Shown: positions 1 through 8,516 of the stretch, in pieces
How positions within the stretch are numbered: position 1 is the stretch's first letter
Layout: each line of letters begins with the position of its first letter
Origin: Lachnospiraceae bacterium UBA7205
GTDB taxonomy: Bacteria; Bacillota; Clostridia; Lachnospirales; Lachnospiraceae
Length of the DNA stretch: 48,232 nt
NCBI GenBank assembly: GCA_002490665.1
Contig: DKUL01000060.1
Location: 1-48,232, forward strand
Direction of reading: 5' to 3'
The notes under the pieces: generated by a model
Told to the model about the DNA's origin: nothing
What the model saw: only the letters and a program-made list of their open reading frames with translations
The model's database searches: none
Position numbers and translations under genes: made by a program

Positions 1-91
1 TTTTTATGTCAAAAAATAGCATATTTCTGATAATATTTTTTGGCAGTTCACTTTTTCGGAATAAATTTGAAATATTTTTTTAATATTAGTA

Positions 92-120
92 TTGAATTAA
101 AACGCTTATGCATATATAAT
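92..120 (+). promoter_or_regulatory. SigA-type promoter of the SGNH hydrolase gene
   Basis: TTGAAT at 92-97 and TATAAT at 115-120 are separated by exactly 17 bases. Transcription would start near 127 and give a leader of about 100 nt before the ATG at 231. The surrounding 230 bases are AT-rich and hold no other feature I can support. Confidence 0.7.
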
Positions 121-230
121 AAGCTAAGGCTGAGGTTCTATATGTTGTGATATTACCTTTGACATTCTGAACATACTACGATATATAGTTATTTTGAACA
201 GTTTCTAACCGTTATGAAAGGAGCTTTGCC

Positions 231-1115
231 ATGAAAAAATATACCAATTCAGTACTTGCACTCTTTATATGTATGCTGATTCTTACTCCATCAACAGTAT
301 ATGCCGAGGAACTGGTAAATATGCCTGCGTTCTCCATCATACAGCCTATAACGGGTGCAGCACTTGCAAATGAGAATCTTACAGACAGTCTTACAGCGCG
401 ATTAAATCTATATCTTGTGGATAACTATACAAACGGAAATATCGATGAACAAAAATTTAACGAAATTGTTGCAAGCGGAATGATTTCCGAAAATGCTTTC
501 TTTGCAAATTCTGTATTCGTGGGGGACTCCCTCACTGTCGGGTTTAAGGAATACTGCAGGACGCACGAGTCCATCGCATCCGATTCTACATACTTTCTGG
601 CAAGGGTGAGCTGCTCTGCCAAAGCAGCCATATCAAAAAATGCCCTGACAGAGCATGCCGGCATTATGCCAATATACAACGGACAGGTTCGGTATATTGA
701 AGATTCTATATCACAGCTTCCAAATGTCTCAAAAATGTTTATCTGCTACGGAATGAACGACCTGACAGGCAGCACGCCAAGCCAGTTTGTCTCGGACATG
801 CAGACACTGATTGCAAGGATAACGGCTAAGACCCCCGGATTACAGGTATATGTGATATCCATCCCATGTATTACAAGCGGTGTCAGCACCGGATATCTGA
901 GCAATGAATCCATTCAGACCGCCAATGTCCTTCTACAGGATGTCTGTATGCAGAATGGCTGGGGATTTATCAATATCTCCGAACACCTGATGGGACCAAA
1001 CAACGCGATTTGCCCGGAATACAGCTCTGACAGCTATGTGCATGAAAACAGCCGTGCATACAAGATTTGGAACAATGTTTTAAAGGACTATGCATTCATG
1101 GAAATAACAAAATAA
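231..1115 (+). CDS. Secreted SGNH/GDSL-family hydrolase
   Basis: A 294-residue exported esterase or acyl-hydrolase of the SGNH superfamily. Residues 1-25 form a signal peptide (KK, hydrophobic core, VYA before EE). The GDS motif with the candidate nucleophile Ser100 lies in FVGDSLTVGF. Gly174, Asn176 and Asp177 (GMND) fit the third conserved block. The C-terminal DSYVH (267-271) supplies the Asp/His pair, although the spacing is DxxxH instead of the usual DxxH. AAAGGAG precedes the ATG by 7 bases. The gene stands alone between its own promoter and terminator. The substrate is unknown; cell-wall or polysaccharide deacetylation is a family-based guess. The fold call is firm, the reaction is not. 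Confidence 0.85.
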   Translation: MKKYTNSVLALFICMLILTPSTVYAEELVNMPAFSIIQPITGAALANENLTDSLTARLNLYLVDNYTNGNIDEQKFNEIVASGMISENAFFANSVFVGDSLTVGFKEYCRTHESIASDSTYFLARVSCSAKAAISKNALTEHAGIMPIYNGQVRYIEDSISQLPNVSKMFICYGMNDLTGSTPSQFVSDMQTLIARITAKTPGLQVYVISIPCITSGVSTGYLSNESIQTANVLLQDVCMQNGWGFINISEHLMGPNNAICPEYSSDSYVHENSRAYKIWNNVLKDYAFMEITK

Positions 1116-1121
1116 AGCATT

Positions 1122-1154
1122 AAAAAAATGGATGTGTAATACATCCATTTTTTA
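1122..1154 (+). terminator. Intrinsic terminator of the SGNH hydrolase gene
   Basis: AAAAAATGGATGT pairs with ACATCCATTTTTT around a GTAAT loop. The A-run and T-run make it usable from both strands, so it may also end the convergent kinase gene. The T-run continues straight into repeat copy C (ATGCACACGAG). Confidence 0.8.
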
Positions 1155-1200
1155 TGCACACGAGCAGTGGAAAAGGTCGTTTCCCTACTCGATTGCCTAT
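1150..1200 (-). repeat. Dispersed modular palindromic repeat, copy C (short form)
   Basis: On the minus strand 1195-1157 reads CAATCGAGTAGG...CCACTGCTCGTGTG. It is a hairpin with the same stem and the same unpaired A as copies at about 14801-14845 and 29544-29588. It then ends GTGCATAAAAAA, the same end those copies have, and merges with the terminator T-run. The middle module present in the other two copies is missing. Loop and stem bases differ but pairing is kept. Confidence 0.65.
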
Positions 1201-1217
1201 TGTCGGAAATACGTTCC

Positions 1218-2006
1218 CTACATATTGGTGAAATTCATGAAGCTGTCCTCTCCGCCGGGTTCCGAACCAGATACCTTCACCGCCACGAATTTCCGCCCCT
1301 TTGCAACCGCCTCATCAAGCCTGCTTTTTCCGGCGCTTAATGTAAAGGTTCCCTCTTTCTCAACAACGGATACGGCATCCGCATCCGGCACATCCTCCTC
1401 AGGCACGATGACGGACGAGGGATTCAGTTCCATCATTTTCTCAAATGCCCCGCTTTGATACGCTGCCATTTTATCCAGTATCTCCTGCACAATCTCATCC
1501 GGCGACGCATTTGTGCTCTCTATGACGAGATTGTAATTGCTCATGTCATAGTAATCAATGCCGTACACTTCCTTATAGCGAACCGTCTCTAACTTCTGCC
1601 TGTTGATAAGAGCCTTTCTGCATGCATCCTGCGACTCATATGACTCCGAGTTTGCCCGCAGGCTGTCATGGAACACCCTGCGGCTTGCCTCATCAATATC
1701 CGTAATGATAAAAATCTTGAAACTTTTGGATGCAAAATGCCACGCAAGGCGCGAGTCGAACACTACATTGTCGCGCTCCTCGCTGATTCGCGTTGTCGTG
1801 TCATCAATCATTTTGTCCACGGAATGGTCGCCGCGGCTCGCCGCCTCGTTTACCTGCTTGTTAAACGCCTCCACGGACATGCCTTTTTCCATGGCGAGCT
1901 GTCTGAATATATTTCCTGTCGAGGAGTATTCATACCCTTTCTCCTTCAATATTTTTGCAACACTTGATTTTCCGCTTCCAAGATTTCCCGTGATTGTAAT
2001 ATTCAT
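1218..2006 (-). CDS. Cytidylate kinase-like P-loop protein
   Basis: A 262-residue protein that opens with a Walker A loop at residues 7-14 (GNLGSGKS). It then has the 'STGNIFR' segment and an Arg-rich 'FDSRLAWHF...RVFHDSLR' region, as in AAA-type cytidylate kinase-like proteins. The nucleoside monophosphate kinase fold is well supported, but this group's substrate is not established and it is not canonical Cmk. About 80 extra C-terminal residues (ending GSEPGGEDSFMNFTNM) are acidic and of unknown function. The start at 2006 is chosen over an in-frame 2066 because AAGGAGAGG sits 7 bases upstream. It lies 115 bp downstream of the metallo-hydrolase gene on the same strand and may be cotranscribed. 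Confidence 0.75.
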   Translation of the reverse strand: MNITITGNLGSGKSSVAKILKEKGYEYSSTGNIFRQLAMEKGMSVEAFNKQVNEAASRGDHSVDKMIDDTTTRISEERDNVVFDSRLAWHFASKSFKIFIITDIDEASRRVFHDSLRANSESYESQDACRKALINRQKLETVRYKEVYGIDYYDMSNYNLVIESTNASPDEIVQEILDKMAAYQSGAFEKMMELNPSSVIVPEEDVPDADAVSVVEKEGTFTLSAGKSRLDEAVAKGRKFVAVKVSGSEPGGEDSFMNFTNM

Positions 2007-2120
2007 TCCAATATCCTCTCCTTCATGTCTGAACTGTATATACTCACGACAGATGAAATCCGCCATGAGCGGTCAGTCTTTTCGACTGCCGGTATGACTG
2101 CATTCCAAAAAAATCTGTAT

Positions 2121-3290
2121 TTATGGGTTACATCGCTTGCATGGCACATACCCCTGTGCCATGATGTCCTCCCTGCTTTCCGTCGAGTCCTTTCTGTTCA
2201 CAGTTGGCAGGGAATTACAGGAAGGCCTGTGAAATTTTTTTGTCTTTATATTCAGGACATAAGTGACCTCCTTTGTATCCGAACGCTCTTCTTTCTTTTC
2301 CGGTTCTGTTACCACTGAGGCGTCCTGATTTCCGGAATTTTTATCCGGAGCCTCCCACACAGAGGCATTTCCGTTTGGCTCCCCTGCTTTCCATGTATCA
2401 GATGCCGGGACATTAAACGTAATCTTCTTCTCGTCAGAAACCGCCACAATGGTTCCTTGCTCATCCGTCCGGTATACCTCCACCCCGTTCATACGGAATG
2501 TATTCAGTGTCTCCGCATGCGGATGCCCATAAGAGTTCTCTTCCCCACAGCTAATAACTGCATAAGAGGGACTGACTGCCTTGAAAAAATCCTGTGAAGT
2601 GGAAGTCCGGCTTCCATGGTGCCCCGCCTTATATACGTCTGCCGAAATGTCAATGCCATTTGCCAGTATGTCCTTTTCCGCAGCTTCTTCCGCATCACCT
2701 GTAAACAGGAACCTGTTCTTACCATGTTCAACCGTCAGTGCCACTGAGGCGTCATTGGGGTTATCATAACTGCCATTTGGAGCCAGAATCGTTATCTTTG
2801 CCGACCCGAGGGAATATTGTGTCCCGACCTTCGGCGTAGTATATTTCAGGTGTTTATTGTCAAGCGCCTGAATCATTTTCTGGTATGTCTTATTGTCTTT
2901 CTCAAAATTTGACAAAAACACCTTGTCAATATCAAACTTTGTGACAATAACCGGGGCGCCGCCTATATGGTCAGCGTCAGGATGTGTAAAAATAAGGTAA
3001 TCCAGTTTCTTGATTTTTTGTTTTTTCAGGTAATTTTGGATTGCAGTACCTTTGGTATAATCACCGGCATCAATCAGCATGGAATGTCCGTCACACACAA
3101 TCAGCGTGGCATCACCCTGACCGACATCCATGAAGTGCACCTCCATACTGCCTGCTTTCACATTTTCTGATTTAACGGCGCCTGCCCTGCCGTCCGCCGC
3201 CTGGGACATCAGGGAATCAGCCCCGAAGCCTCCGATTATGATTGCCGCCGCCAGCATCAGGTTCAACAGCTGTCTGCATATTTTCCTCAT
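2121..3290 (-). CDS. Secreted ComEC/Rec2-type MBL-fold hydrolase with C-terminal Cys4 zinc module
   Basis: A 389-residue exported metallo-beta-lactamase-fold protein of the stand-alone ComEC C-terminal type. A hydrophobic segment at residues 7-25 is a signal or anchor. The metal-binding signature HPDADH is at 103-108, with further motifs TGDAEE and KAGHHGS. After a Glu/Lys/Ser linker the last 50 residues hold FHRPSC...PCKRCNP, resembling the Ada-type zinc-binding module common at the end of clostridial members. Family knowledge suggests a phosphodiesterase or nuclease acting outside the membrane, possibly DNA processing; this is inference. The 3290 start has AGGAGGG upstream; an earlier in-frame ATG at 3347 lacks one. 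Confidence 0.8.
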   Translation of the reverse strand: MRKICRQLLNLMLAAAIIIGGFGADSLMSQAADGRAGAVKSENVKAGSMEVHFMDVGQGDATLIVCDGHSMLIDAGDYTKGTAIQNYLKKQKIKKLDYLIFTHPDADHIGGAPVIVTKFDIDKVFLSNFEKDNKTYQKMIQALDNKHLKYTTPKVGTQYSLGSAKITILAPNGSYDNPNDASVALTVEHGKNRFLFTGDAEEAAEKDILANGIDISADVYKAGHHGSRTSTSQDFFKAVSPSYAVISCGEENSYGHPHAETLNTFRMNGVEVYRTDEQGTIVAVSDEKKITFNVPASDTWKAGEPNGNASVWEAPDKNSGNQDASVVTEPEKKEERSDTKEVTYVLNIKTKKFHRPSCNSLPTVNRKDSTESREDIMAQGYVPCKRCNP

Positions 3291-3370
3291 GGCACTTATC
3301 CCTCCTCTACACGAATATTTTTGTCGTTTAGGCACTGTAAAAAACATGACATTTTACCGTCCTTTACTAT

Positions 3371-3399
3371 ATCTTACACAAAAAAACATCAAAATACAA
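3371..3399 (-). promoter_or_regulatory. Promoter of the MBL-fold hydrolase gene
   Basis: On the minus strand, TTGTAT (3399-3394) and TAAGAT (3376-3371) are 17 bases apart. The leader would be about 75 nt. Confidence 0.5.
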
Positions 3400-3426
3400 A
3401 CATTTTCGTCCTGTTCCCATTACTTT

Positions 3427-3454
3427 TTTCGCAAGTCACATTTCGCAAGTCACC
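3427..3454. repeat. Tandem 14-bp duplication upstream of ssrA
   Basis: TTTCGCAAGTCACA is followed directly by TTTCGCAAGTCACC. The pair lies between the divergent promoters of the MBL-hydrolase gene and ssrA, ending 12 bp upstream of the ssrA -35 box. It could be a two-site operator or a chance duplication. Confidence 0.5.
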
Positions 3455-3466
3455 TAAAAATTTTAC

Positions 3467-3495
3467 TTGACTATTTTCCAGCTTTCTGATATTAT
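3467..3495 (+). promoter_or_regulatory. ssrA promoter
   Basis: TTGACT (3467-3472), a 17-base spacer and TATTAT (3490-3495). The start site would be near 3502, about 15 bases before the mature tmRNA 5' end. Confidence 0.65.
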
Positions 3496-3516
3496 AAATT
3501 AACCTTGATTAATCAA

Positions 3517-3861
3517 GGGGTAGTAAAGGTTTCGACAGGGAATCTGAAGATGGAGAAGCAGGTCGCAGGCATGCGTTAATTCCAAAATTAAAATTAAACG
3601 CTGAAGATAATTTAGCATACGCAGCCTAATGGCTGCTGTCTGACCCAGTGCACCTACACATTGGGAGCCAGGCATCATTGATGTAGGAAACGACACATAT
3701 TAAGCTTTGCGTATGTGGGCGTATTATGAAGCTACTGACCGTTTAGGGGCGTTGATTCGCCTAGGCGGAAGGGAACCGGGCTTGTCCCGAAACAATCAAC
3801 TAAGCCTGTAGAAGTACATGGGATGGTTTTTTGGACACGGGTTCGACTCCCGTCTACTCCA
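3517..3861 (+). ncRNA. ssrA: Transfer-messenger RNA (tmRNA)
   Basis: The 5' end GGGGTAGTAAAGGTTTCGAC and the 3' ACGGGTTCGACTCCCGT followed by CTACTCCA form the tRNA-like domain. GGGGTAG pairs with CTACTCC. The tag reading frame ends GCT GAA GAT AAT TTA GCA TAC GCA GCC TAA (3600-3629), giving ...AEDNLAYAA. The resume codon cannot be fixed by eye; the frame is open further upstream through KLKLN. The CCA is not encoded (ACTT follows), so it must be added by a nucleotidyltransferase. Its role is rescue of stalled ribosomes and tagging of the incomplete protein. Confidence 0.97.
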
Positions 3862-3863
3862 CT

Positions 3864-3912
3864 TAAAACTCGCAAAAAGCGTTGGTTGATTCCGCTTTTG
3901 GGAGTTTTTCTT
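3864..3912 (+). terminator. ssrA intrinsic terminator
   Basis: AAAACTCGCAAAAAGCG pairs with CGCTTTTGGGAGTTTT across a short loop and is followed by a T-rich stretch. Confidence 0.75.
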
Positions 3913-3991
3913 TTGTTTTGCTCATGCCCTAGAGCATGTATGAAAAATACTCTGGAACCAGGCAATATTCCAAAAAGAAAGGACACTATAT

Positions 3992-4438
3992 ATGAATGGT
4001 CAGGAAAAAAATTACGATGCAATAAAAAATCACTTTTATGGCACACTTGGTTTTATCCAGCTGCTTGACATGCGGATTACAGAACTATCGGAAGGCTACT
4101 GCAAGGGAGAAATGCCCTTGAGACCTGAAATCCTGAATCCCCTTGGCAACGTACATGGCGGGTGCACCTTTGCCCTTGCTGACACAATCGGCGGAAGCGC
4201 TGCCCTGACACACGGAAACAGTGTCGTGACTGTCGACAGCAGCATTCATTATCTCTCACCTGCATGCAACACGGAGAAGCTGGTCGCGGAGGCAAAGGAA
4301 ATCAAATACGGCTCCACAATTGCAGTCTACGAGGTAAATGTCTACAAGGCGGACGGTACAATGGTCGCCACCTCCATCCAGTCCTACTTCGTATTCTCAG
4401 ATAAAAATAAAAAAAGAATCGAGCAGAAAAAAAGTTAA
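3992..4438 (+). CDS. PaaI-family hotdog thioesterase
   Basis: A 148-residue single hotdog-fold acyl-CoA thioesterase. The family signature NPLGNVHGGCTFALADTIGG lies in the middle of the protein, followed by a VDSSIHYLSPA strand typical of PaaI/YdiI-type enzymes. AAAGGAC precedes the ATG. It faces a phenylacetate-CoA ligase gene with only 29 bp and a shared terminator between them. Hydrolysis of aryl-acetyl-CoA would fit this neighbour, as in PaaI, but substrate is inferred from context alone. The protein is cytosolic with no signal peptide. Confidence 0.85.
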   Translation: MNGQEKNYDAIKNHFYGTLGFIQLLDMRITELSEGYCKGEMPLRPEILNPLGNVHGGCTFALADTIGGSAALTHGNSVVTVDSSIHYLSPACNTEKLVAEAKEIKYGSTIAVYEVNVYKADGTMVATSIQSYFVFSDKNKKRIEQKKS

Positions 4439-4468
4439 CCGGATGGGGCTTCCCCATCCGGCTGCTTT
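4437..4468. terminator. Bidirectional terminator between thioesterase and paaK
   Basis: CCGGATGGGG (4439-4448) pairs perfectly with CCCCATCCGG (4452-4461) around a 3-base loop. T-rich sequence follows on the plus strand and a T-run follows on the minus strand. Confidence 0.85.
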
Positions 4469-5775
4469 TACTTGTTATATAAATCCCTCTTATCTATCAC
4501 GCGGACTGCCTTGCCCTCGCTTCTTGTAATCGTCTTTGGCTCTATAATCTTTACATCCACCTTGATGCCAAGCATGGACTTCAATCCTGCCACAATGGAT
4601 TTTTCCCGCTCCGCAGTGTTAAAACCAGCATCTGCTGCCATTTCCGGTGTCTTTTCCACCTGCACTTCGATGGTGTCATTGTTTCCGATACGGTCTACGA
4701 AAATCTGGTAATTCGCCTCATAACCCTTGTTCAGCAAGACCGCCTCTATCTGTGACGGCCATACGTTGACGCCCTTTACTACCATCATGTCATCACTCCT
4801 GCCCATCGGCTTATGCATGCGGATATGGGTGCGTCCGCATGAACATTTCTTTCTGGTCAGGTAGCAGAGATCGCGCGTGCGGTAGCGCAAAAGCGGGAAT
4901 GCCTTTTTGGTGATACATGTAAATACAAGCTCTCCAATCTCCCCCTCTGGAAGCACTTCACCTGTGTCAGGATTGATGATTTCCGGAATAAAATGATCCT
5001 CCTGGATATGCATTCCCTGCTGCTCCTCACACTCGAAGGAAACACCCGGGCCTGAAATTTCCGTAAGCCCATAAATATCATATGCCTTAATGCCCAATGA
5101 CTTTTCAATGTTCTTCCTCATTTCCTCTGTCCACGGTTCTGCCCCAAATATCCCTGCCTTCAGCTTAATCTGATCCCGAAGTCCCCTCTCATTGATTGTC
5201 TCGCCAAGATTTGCCGCGTATGACGGCGTACAGCAGAGGATGGTGGAACCAAGGTCTGTCATAAACTGAAGCTGCCGCTCCGTGTTTCCGGAAGACATAG
5301 GGAGTGTCAGGCATCCTACCTTGTGCGAACCACCATTCAGCCCCGGTCCCCCTGTAAAAAGTCCGTAACCATAACAGACATGGCACACGTCATCCTTCGT
5401 GCCGCCTGCCGCCACAATTGCCCTTGCACAGCACTCCTCCCACACGTCAATGTCCTCCTGGGTATAAAACGACACGACACGGCGCCCCGTGGTACCGCTT
5501 GTCGACTGAATCCGCACACATTCGGACAACGGAACGCCCAGCAGCCCATATGGGTACTGGTCCCTCAAATCATTCTTATCAATAAATGGGAGCTTATGTA
5601 AGTCTTCTATGCCTTTCACATCCTCCGGCTTTACTCCCAGCTCATCCATTTTGTCATGGTAAAATTTTACGTTTTCATATACATATTTTACCTGTTCTGT
5701 CAATCGTTCGCTTTGCAAAGCCTGTATCTGCTCTACTGGCATTGTTTCAATTTCTGGTTGATAATAGTTTGCCAT
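4468..5775 (-). CDS. paaK: Phenylacetate-CoA ligase
   Basis: A 435-residue adenylate-forming enzyme of normal PaaK length. It joins phenylacetate or a related aryl acid to CoA with ATP, through an acyl-AMP. The ATP-binding loop STSGTTGRR is at 91-99. YGLTEISGPG and the later YRTRDLCYL and GRSDDMMVVKGVNVWPSQIE hinge regions follow. The C-terminal domain has the KxxxRSEGKAVRV type end. AAGGAGA lies 8 bases before the ATG. In gut Clostridia this family often acts with indolepyruvate or aryl-pyruvate oxidoreductases, but no such partner is present here; only the facing thioesterase is. Confidence 0.93.
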   Translation of the reverse strand: MANYYQPEIETMPVEQIQALQSERLTEQVKYVYENVKFYHDKMDELGVKPEDVKGIEDLHKLPFIDKNDLRDQYPYGLLGVPLSECVRIQSTSGTTGRRVVSFYTQEDIDVWEECCARAIVAAGGTKDDVCHVCYGYGLFTGGPGLNGGSHKVGCLTLPMSSGNTERQLQFMTDLGSTILCCTPSYAANLGETINERGLRDQIKLKAGIFGAEPWTEEMRKNIEKSLGIKAYDIYGLTEISGPGVSFECEEQQGMHIQEDHFIPEIINPDTGEVLPEGEIGELVFTCITKKAFPLLRYRTRDLCYLTRKKCSCGRTHIRMHKPMGRSDDMMVVKGVNVWPSQIEAVLLNKGYEANYQIFVDRIGNNDTIEVQVEKTPEMAADAGFNTAEREKSIVAGLKSMLGIKVDVKIIEPKTITRSEGKAVRVIDKRDLYNK

Positions 5776-5810
5776 TTGAAATTCTCCTTCGCTTTAATCT
5801 TTTAAAGTTA

Positions 5811-5850
5811 TACACTTATAAAGTGTACCATACTTTTCAGAAATTGTTAA
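5811..5850 (-). promoter_or_regulatory. paaK promoter with a 17-bp palindrome over the -10
   Basis: On the minus strand TTAACA (5850-5845), 17 bases, then TACACT (5827-5822). The palindrome TACACTTATAAAGTGTA (5811-5827) covers the -10 and start region, the usual position for a repressor operator. No regulator gene is adjacent. Confidence 0.55.
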
Positions 5851-5962
5851 CTCTTATATCCAATTTTTCGTCTTATTTTCTATAATTTTGATAGTACCTC
5901 CCTATTAAAATGCAGTTTATACTAATGATATAACAAAAATTTATCAAAGGAGTCAAAACCAT

Positions 5963-7522
5963 ATGAAATACACGAACCCCATCCTTCCCGGATTCCATCC
6001 TGACCCAAGCATTTGCAGAGTCGGACGCGACTTTTATCTGGTAACCAGCAGCTTTGAATATTTTCCCGGACTTCCCCTTTACCATAGCACAGACCTTGTC
6101 CACTGGGAACAAATCAACCATATCCTCAGCAGGGACAGTCAGTTTATTTTATCGACAGAAGCTCCAAACTGCCTTGGAATTTATGCGCCAACCATCCGCT
6201 ACCACGATGGAATCTACTTTTGTATCGTCACAAATGTAGGCGGTCCGGCAGGCGGCAATTTCTTTGTGTACACCGCAGATCCCTACGGAGAATGGTCTGA
6301 ACCAGTACACCTTCCGTTCGGCGGAATTGACCCATCCCTCTTTTTTGATGATGACGGAAAAGTATATTACTGTGGCACAGATACTGGTATCTTTGTGTCA
6401 GAACTGACGCTTACAAAATCAGTATCCCCTGCCGGAAATATATTGATTACATGTGACAAAACCGGTGAAAAAATATATTCATGGAATGGTTCCGGCGGAA
6501 ACAATCCCGAAGGACCGCATCTGTATAAAATAAACGGAATGTACTATCTTATGATAGCTGAGGGCGGCACGGAATACTGCCATATGGTAACCATCGCAAG
6601 GAGCACATCCATATATGGTCCCTATGAAAGCTGCCCGCAGAACCCGATTCTGACCAACCGCAGCACAGAACTCCCAATTAAGGCAGCAGGGCACGCCGAC
6701 ATGGTTGCCGACCAAAACGGAAACTGGTGGGCAGTATGTCTTGGAATCAGACCGCTGGGATACCCTTTCCGGCACAATCTCGGGCGCGAAACCATGCTGG
6801 TTCCCATCGTCTGGAAAAATAGCTGGCCCATATTTGGATGGAACGAGGATGGGCATGTTGACCCTGAAATCAATACCTCACTGCTCCCCTGTTCCGAAGC
6901 AGCTTTTGACATGCCATTCCAAAGCAGCTTTTACATTCCCGGGCAAAGCATGACAGATGAATTCAATACTGCTTCCATGCATCCTTCATGGAACACGATT
7001 TACAACCCAGACCACAGTCTGTATGAATTTACCCCCGATGGGCTGATTCTGCACGGTAACCAGTATGGTCTGTCTGACAACATGCCCAAATCCCTCCTGT
7101 GCAGGCGCCAGGAACACTTTGACTTCACTGCGCAGCTGACTTTGCACATGGAAGAAATTCCGGAAGGCGGTGAAGCGGGTCTCTCCATATACATGAATAA
7201 CCGCCATCATTACGAAACTGCCATGACCATGAAAAACCAAAAACGCTGCCTTATCATCCGGCGCCAAATCGGAAAGCTGACCGCCATCGAACACATCATT
7301 GAATATGACGGGGATGCAGTTATTCTACAGCTTACAGGCTCACGCGAAGAATACCGCTTCCATTTCCTGACTGCTGAGAATGCGCCGGCTGTATTTATCG
7401 GTTCCGGCGAGACACAGTATCTGACTACCGAAGCGGGCGGCTGTTTCACCGGAAATTATATTGCAATTTATGCGGCAAATGCAAATGCTGTTTGCAAAAA
7501 GTTTGTCTATGCGGTAAAATAA
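5963..7522 (+). CDS. Glycoside hydrolase family 43 protein (beta-xylosidase / arabinofuranosidase type)
   Basis: A 519-residue intracellular glycosidase (no signal peptide). The N-terminal five-bladed propeller starts NPILPGFHPDPSIC. The expected catalytic base is Asp14, the pKa modulator Asp123 (GGIDPS) and the general acid Glu183 (NPEGPH). From about residue 330 a C-terminal concanavalin-A-like beta-sandwich follows (DEFNTASMHPSW...), as in family 43 beta-xylosidases. AAAGGAGT precedes the ATG. It would release xylose or arabinose from imported oligosaccharides. No transporter or xylose isomerase lies nearby, so its substrate is not fixed by context. Confidence 0.9.
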   Translation: MKYTNPILPGFHPDPSICRVGRDFYLVTSSFEYFPGLPLYHSTDLVHWEQINHILSRDSQFILSTEAPNCLGIYAPTIRYHDGIYFCIVTNVGGPAGGNFFVYTADPYGEWSEPVHLPFGGIDPSLFFDDDGKVYYCGTDTGIFVSELTLTKSVSPAGNILITCDKTGEKIYSWNGSGGNNPEGPHLYKINGMYYLMIAEGGTEYCHMVTIARSTSIYGPYESCPQNPILTNRSTELPIKAAGHADMVADQNGNWWAVCLGIRPLGYPFRHNLGRETMLVPIVWKNSWPIFGWNEDGHVDPEINTSLLPCSEAAFDMPFQSSFYIPGQSMTDEFNTASMHPSWNTIYNPDHSLYEFTPDGLILHGNQYGLSDNMPKSLLCRRQEHFDFTAQLTLHMEEIPEGGEAGLSIYMNNRHHYETAMTMKNQKRCLIIRRQIGKLTAIEHIIEYDGDAVILQLTGSREEYRFHFLTAENAPAVFIGSGETQYLTTEAGGCFTGNYIAIYAANANAVCKKFVYAVK

Positions 7523-7599
7523 AAATATGTCATATCTTTTCCAAATCGGAAACACTGTGAAACAATATATCCATGAAAAAATATTACAGGAGGGCATTT

Positions 7600-8466
7600 A
7601 TGAAACCAAAGGTTTATTTTTCTAAAACAATTACACCGGAAAAAGTACTAGACTTATACAAATTAATCGACAAACAGCTTGGAGGCAGGATAGCCATTAA
7701 ACTGCATTCCGGTGAGGTCGGAAACCAGAACTTCCTAAAGCCTGACTTCTGGAAACCTGTCATTGACTACGTGGGCGGAACCGTTGTCGAGTGCAATACT
7801 GCCTATGACGGAGGACGCAACACAACAGAAAAGCATATGAAAACCCTGCGTGAACACGGATGGAGCAAATATTTTGAAGTTGACCTGATGGATGCCGACG
7901 GTCCGGATCTCGAGCTTCCGATTCCAAATGGGCACAAAATCAAGAAGAATTTTGTGGGTAAAACACTCGCCAATTACGACTCCATGCTGGTGCTCTCTCA
8001 CTTTAAGGGGCATCCGATGGGCGGATACGGCGGGGCTCTCAAGCAGCTCTCCATCGGAATCGCATCATCCATGGGCAAGGCATACATCCACGGTGTCGGC
8101 GACGTTGACAATTTCTGGGGTTCCGACCATGATTCCTTCCTCGAGTCCATGGCAGATGCCGCATCAAGTGTCATCGAGTACCTAAAGGGAAACATTATCT
8201 ATATCAACGTCATGAAAAACATGTCTGTTGACTGTGACTGCTGTGCCGTGGCGGAAGACCCATGCATGGCTGATATCGGCATACTGGCATCACTTGACCC
8301 GGTTGCCATTGACCAGGCATGCCTTGACCTCGTCTACGCCTCGGATGACCCAGGCAGGGATCATCTGCTGGAACGCATCGAATCGAAAAATGGCGTGCAT
8401 ACGATAGAAGCAGCTGCCGCCCTGGGGCTTGGCTCACGTGAATACGAACTCATAACAGTTGAATAA
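7600..8466 (+). CDS. DUF362 domain protein
   Basis: A 288-residue protein of the DUF362 family. It has the family hallmarks VVECNTAYDGGR, SHFKGHPMGGYGGALKQLSIG and LDPVAIDQACLDLVY. A Cys-rich stretch (VDCDCCAVAEDPC) may hold metal or an Fe-S cluster. The separate C-terminal ferredoxin domain found in longer members is absent. The start at 7600 has AGGAGGG upstream; an in-frame ATG at 7573 does not. It follows the GH43 gene by 77 bp without a visible terminator, so the two may be cotranscribed. The biochemical role of DUF362 is not established. Confidence 0.8.
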   Translation: MKPKVYFSKTITPEKVLDLYKLIDKQLGGRIAIKLHSGEVGNQNFLKPDFWKPVIDYVGGTVVECNTAYDGGRNTTEKHMKTLREHGWSKYFEVDLMDADGPDLELPIPNGHKIKKNFVGKTLANYDSMLVLSHFKGHPMGGYGGALKQLSIGIASSMGKAYIHGVGDVDNFWGSDHDSFLESMADAASSVIEYLKGNIIYINVMKNMSVDCDCCAVAEDPCMADIGILASLDPVAIDQACLDLVYASDDPGRDHLLERIESKNGVHTIEAAAALGLGSREYELITVE

Positions 8467-8477
8467 CCACACTGCAT

Positions 8478-8516
8478 GAATGGAGCATCACCGGTCAGAC
8501 CAGTGATGCTCCATCA
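8478..8516. terminator. Bidirectional terminator between DUF362 and PilZ genes
   Basis: TGGAGCATCAC pairs with GTGATGCTCCA across CGGTCAGACCA. It ends both the DUF362 gene and the convergent PilZ gene, whose stop codon begins at 8519. The T-run is weak. Confidence 0.65.
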
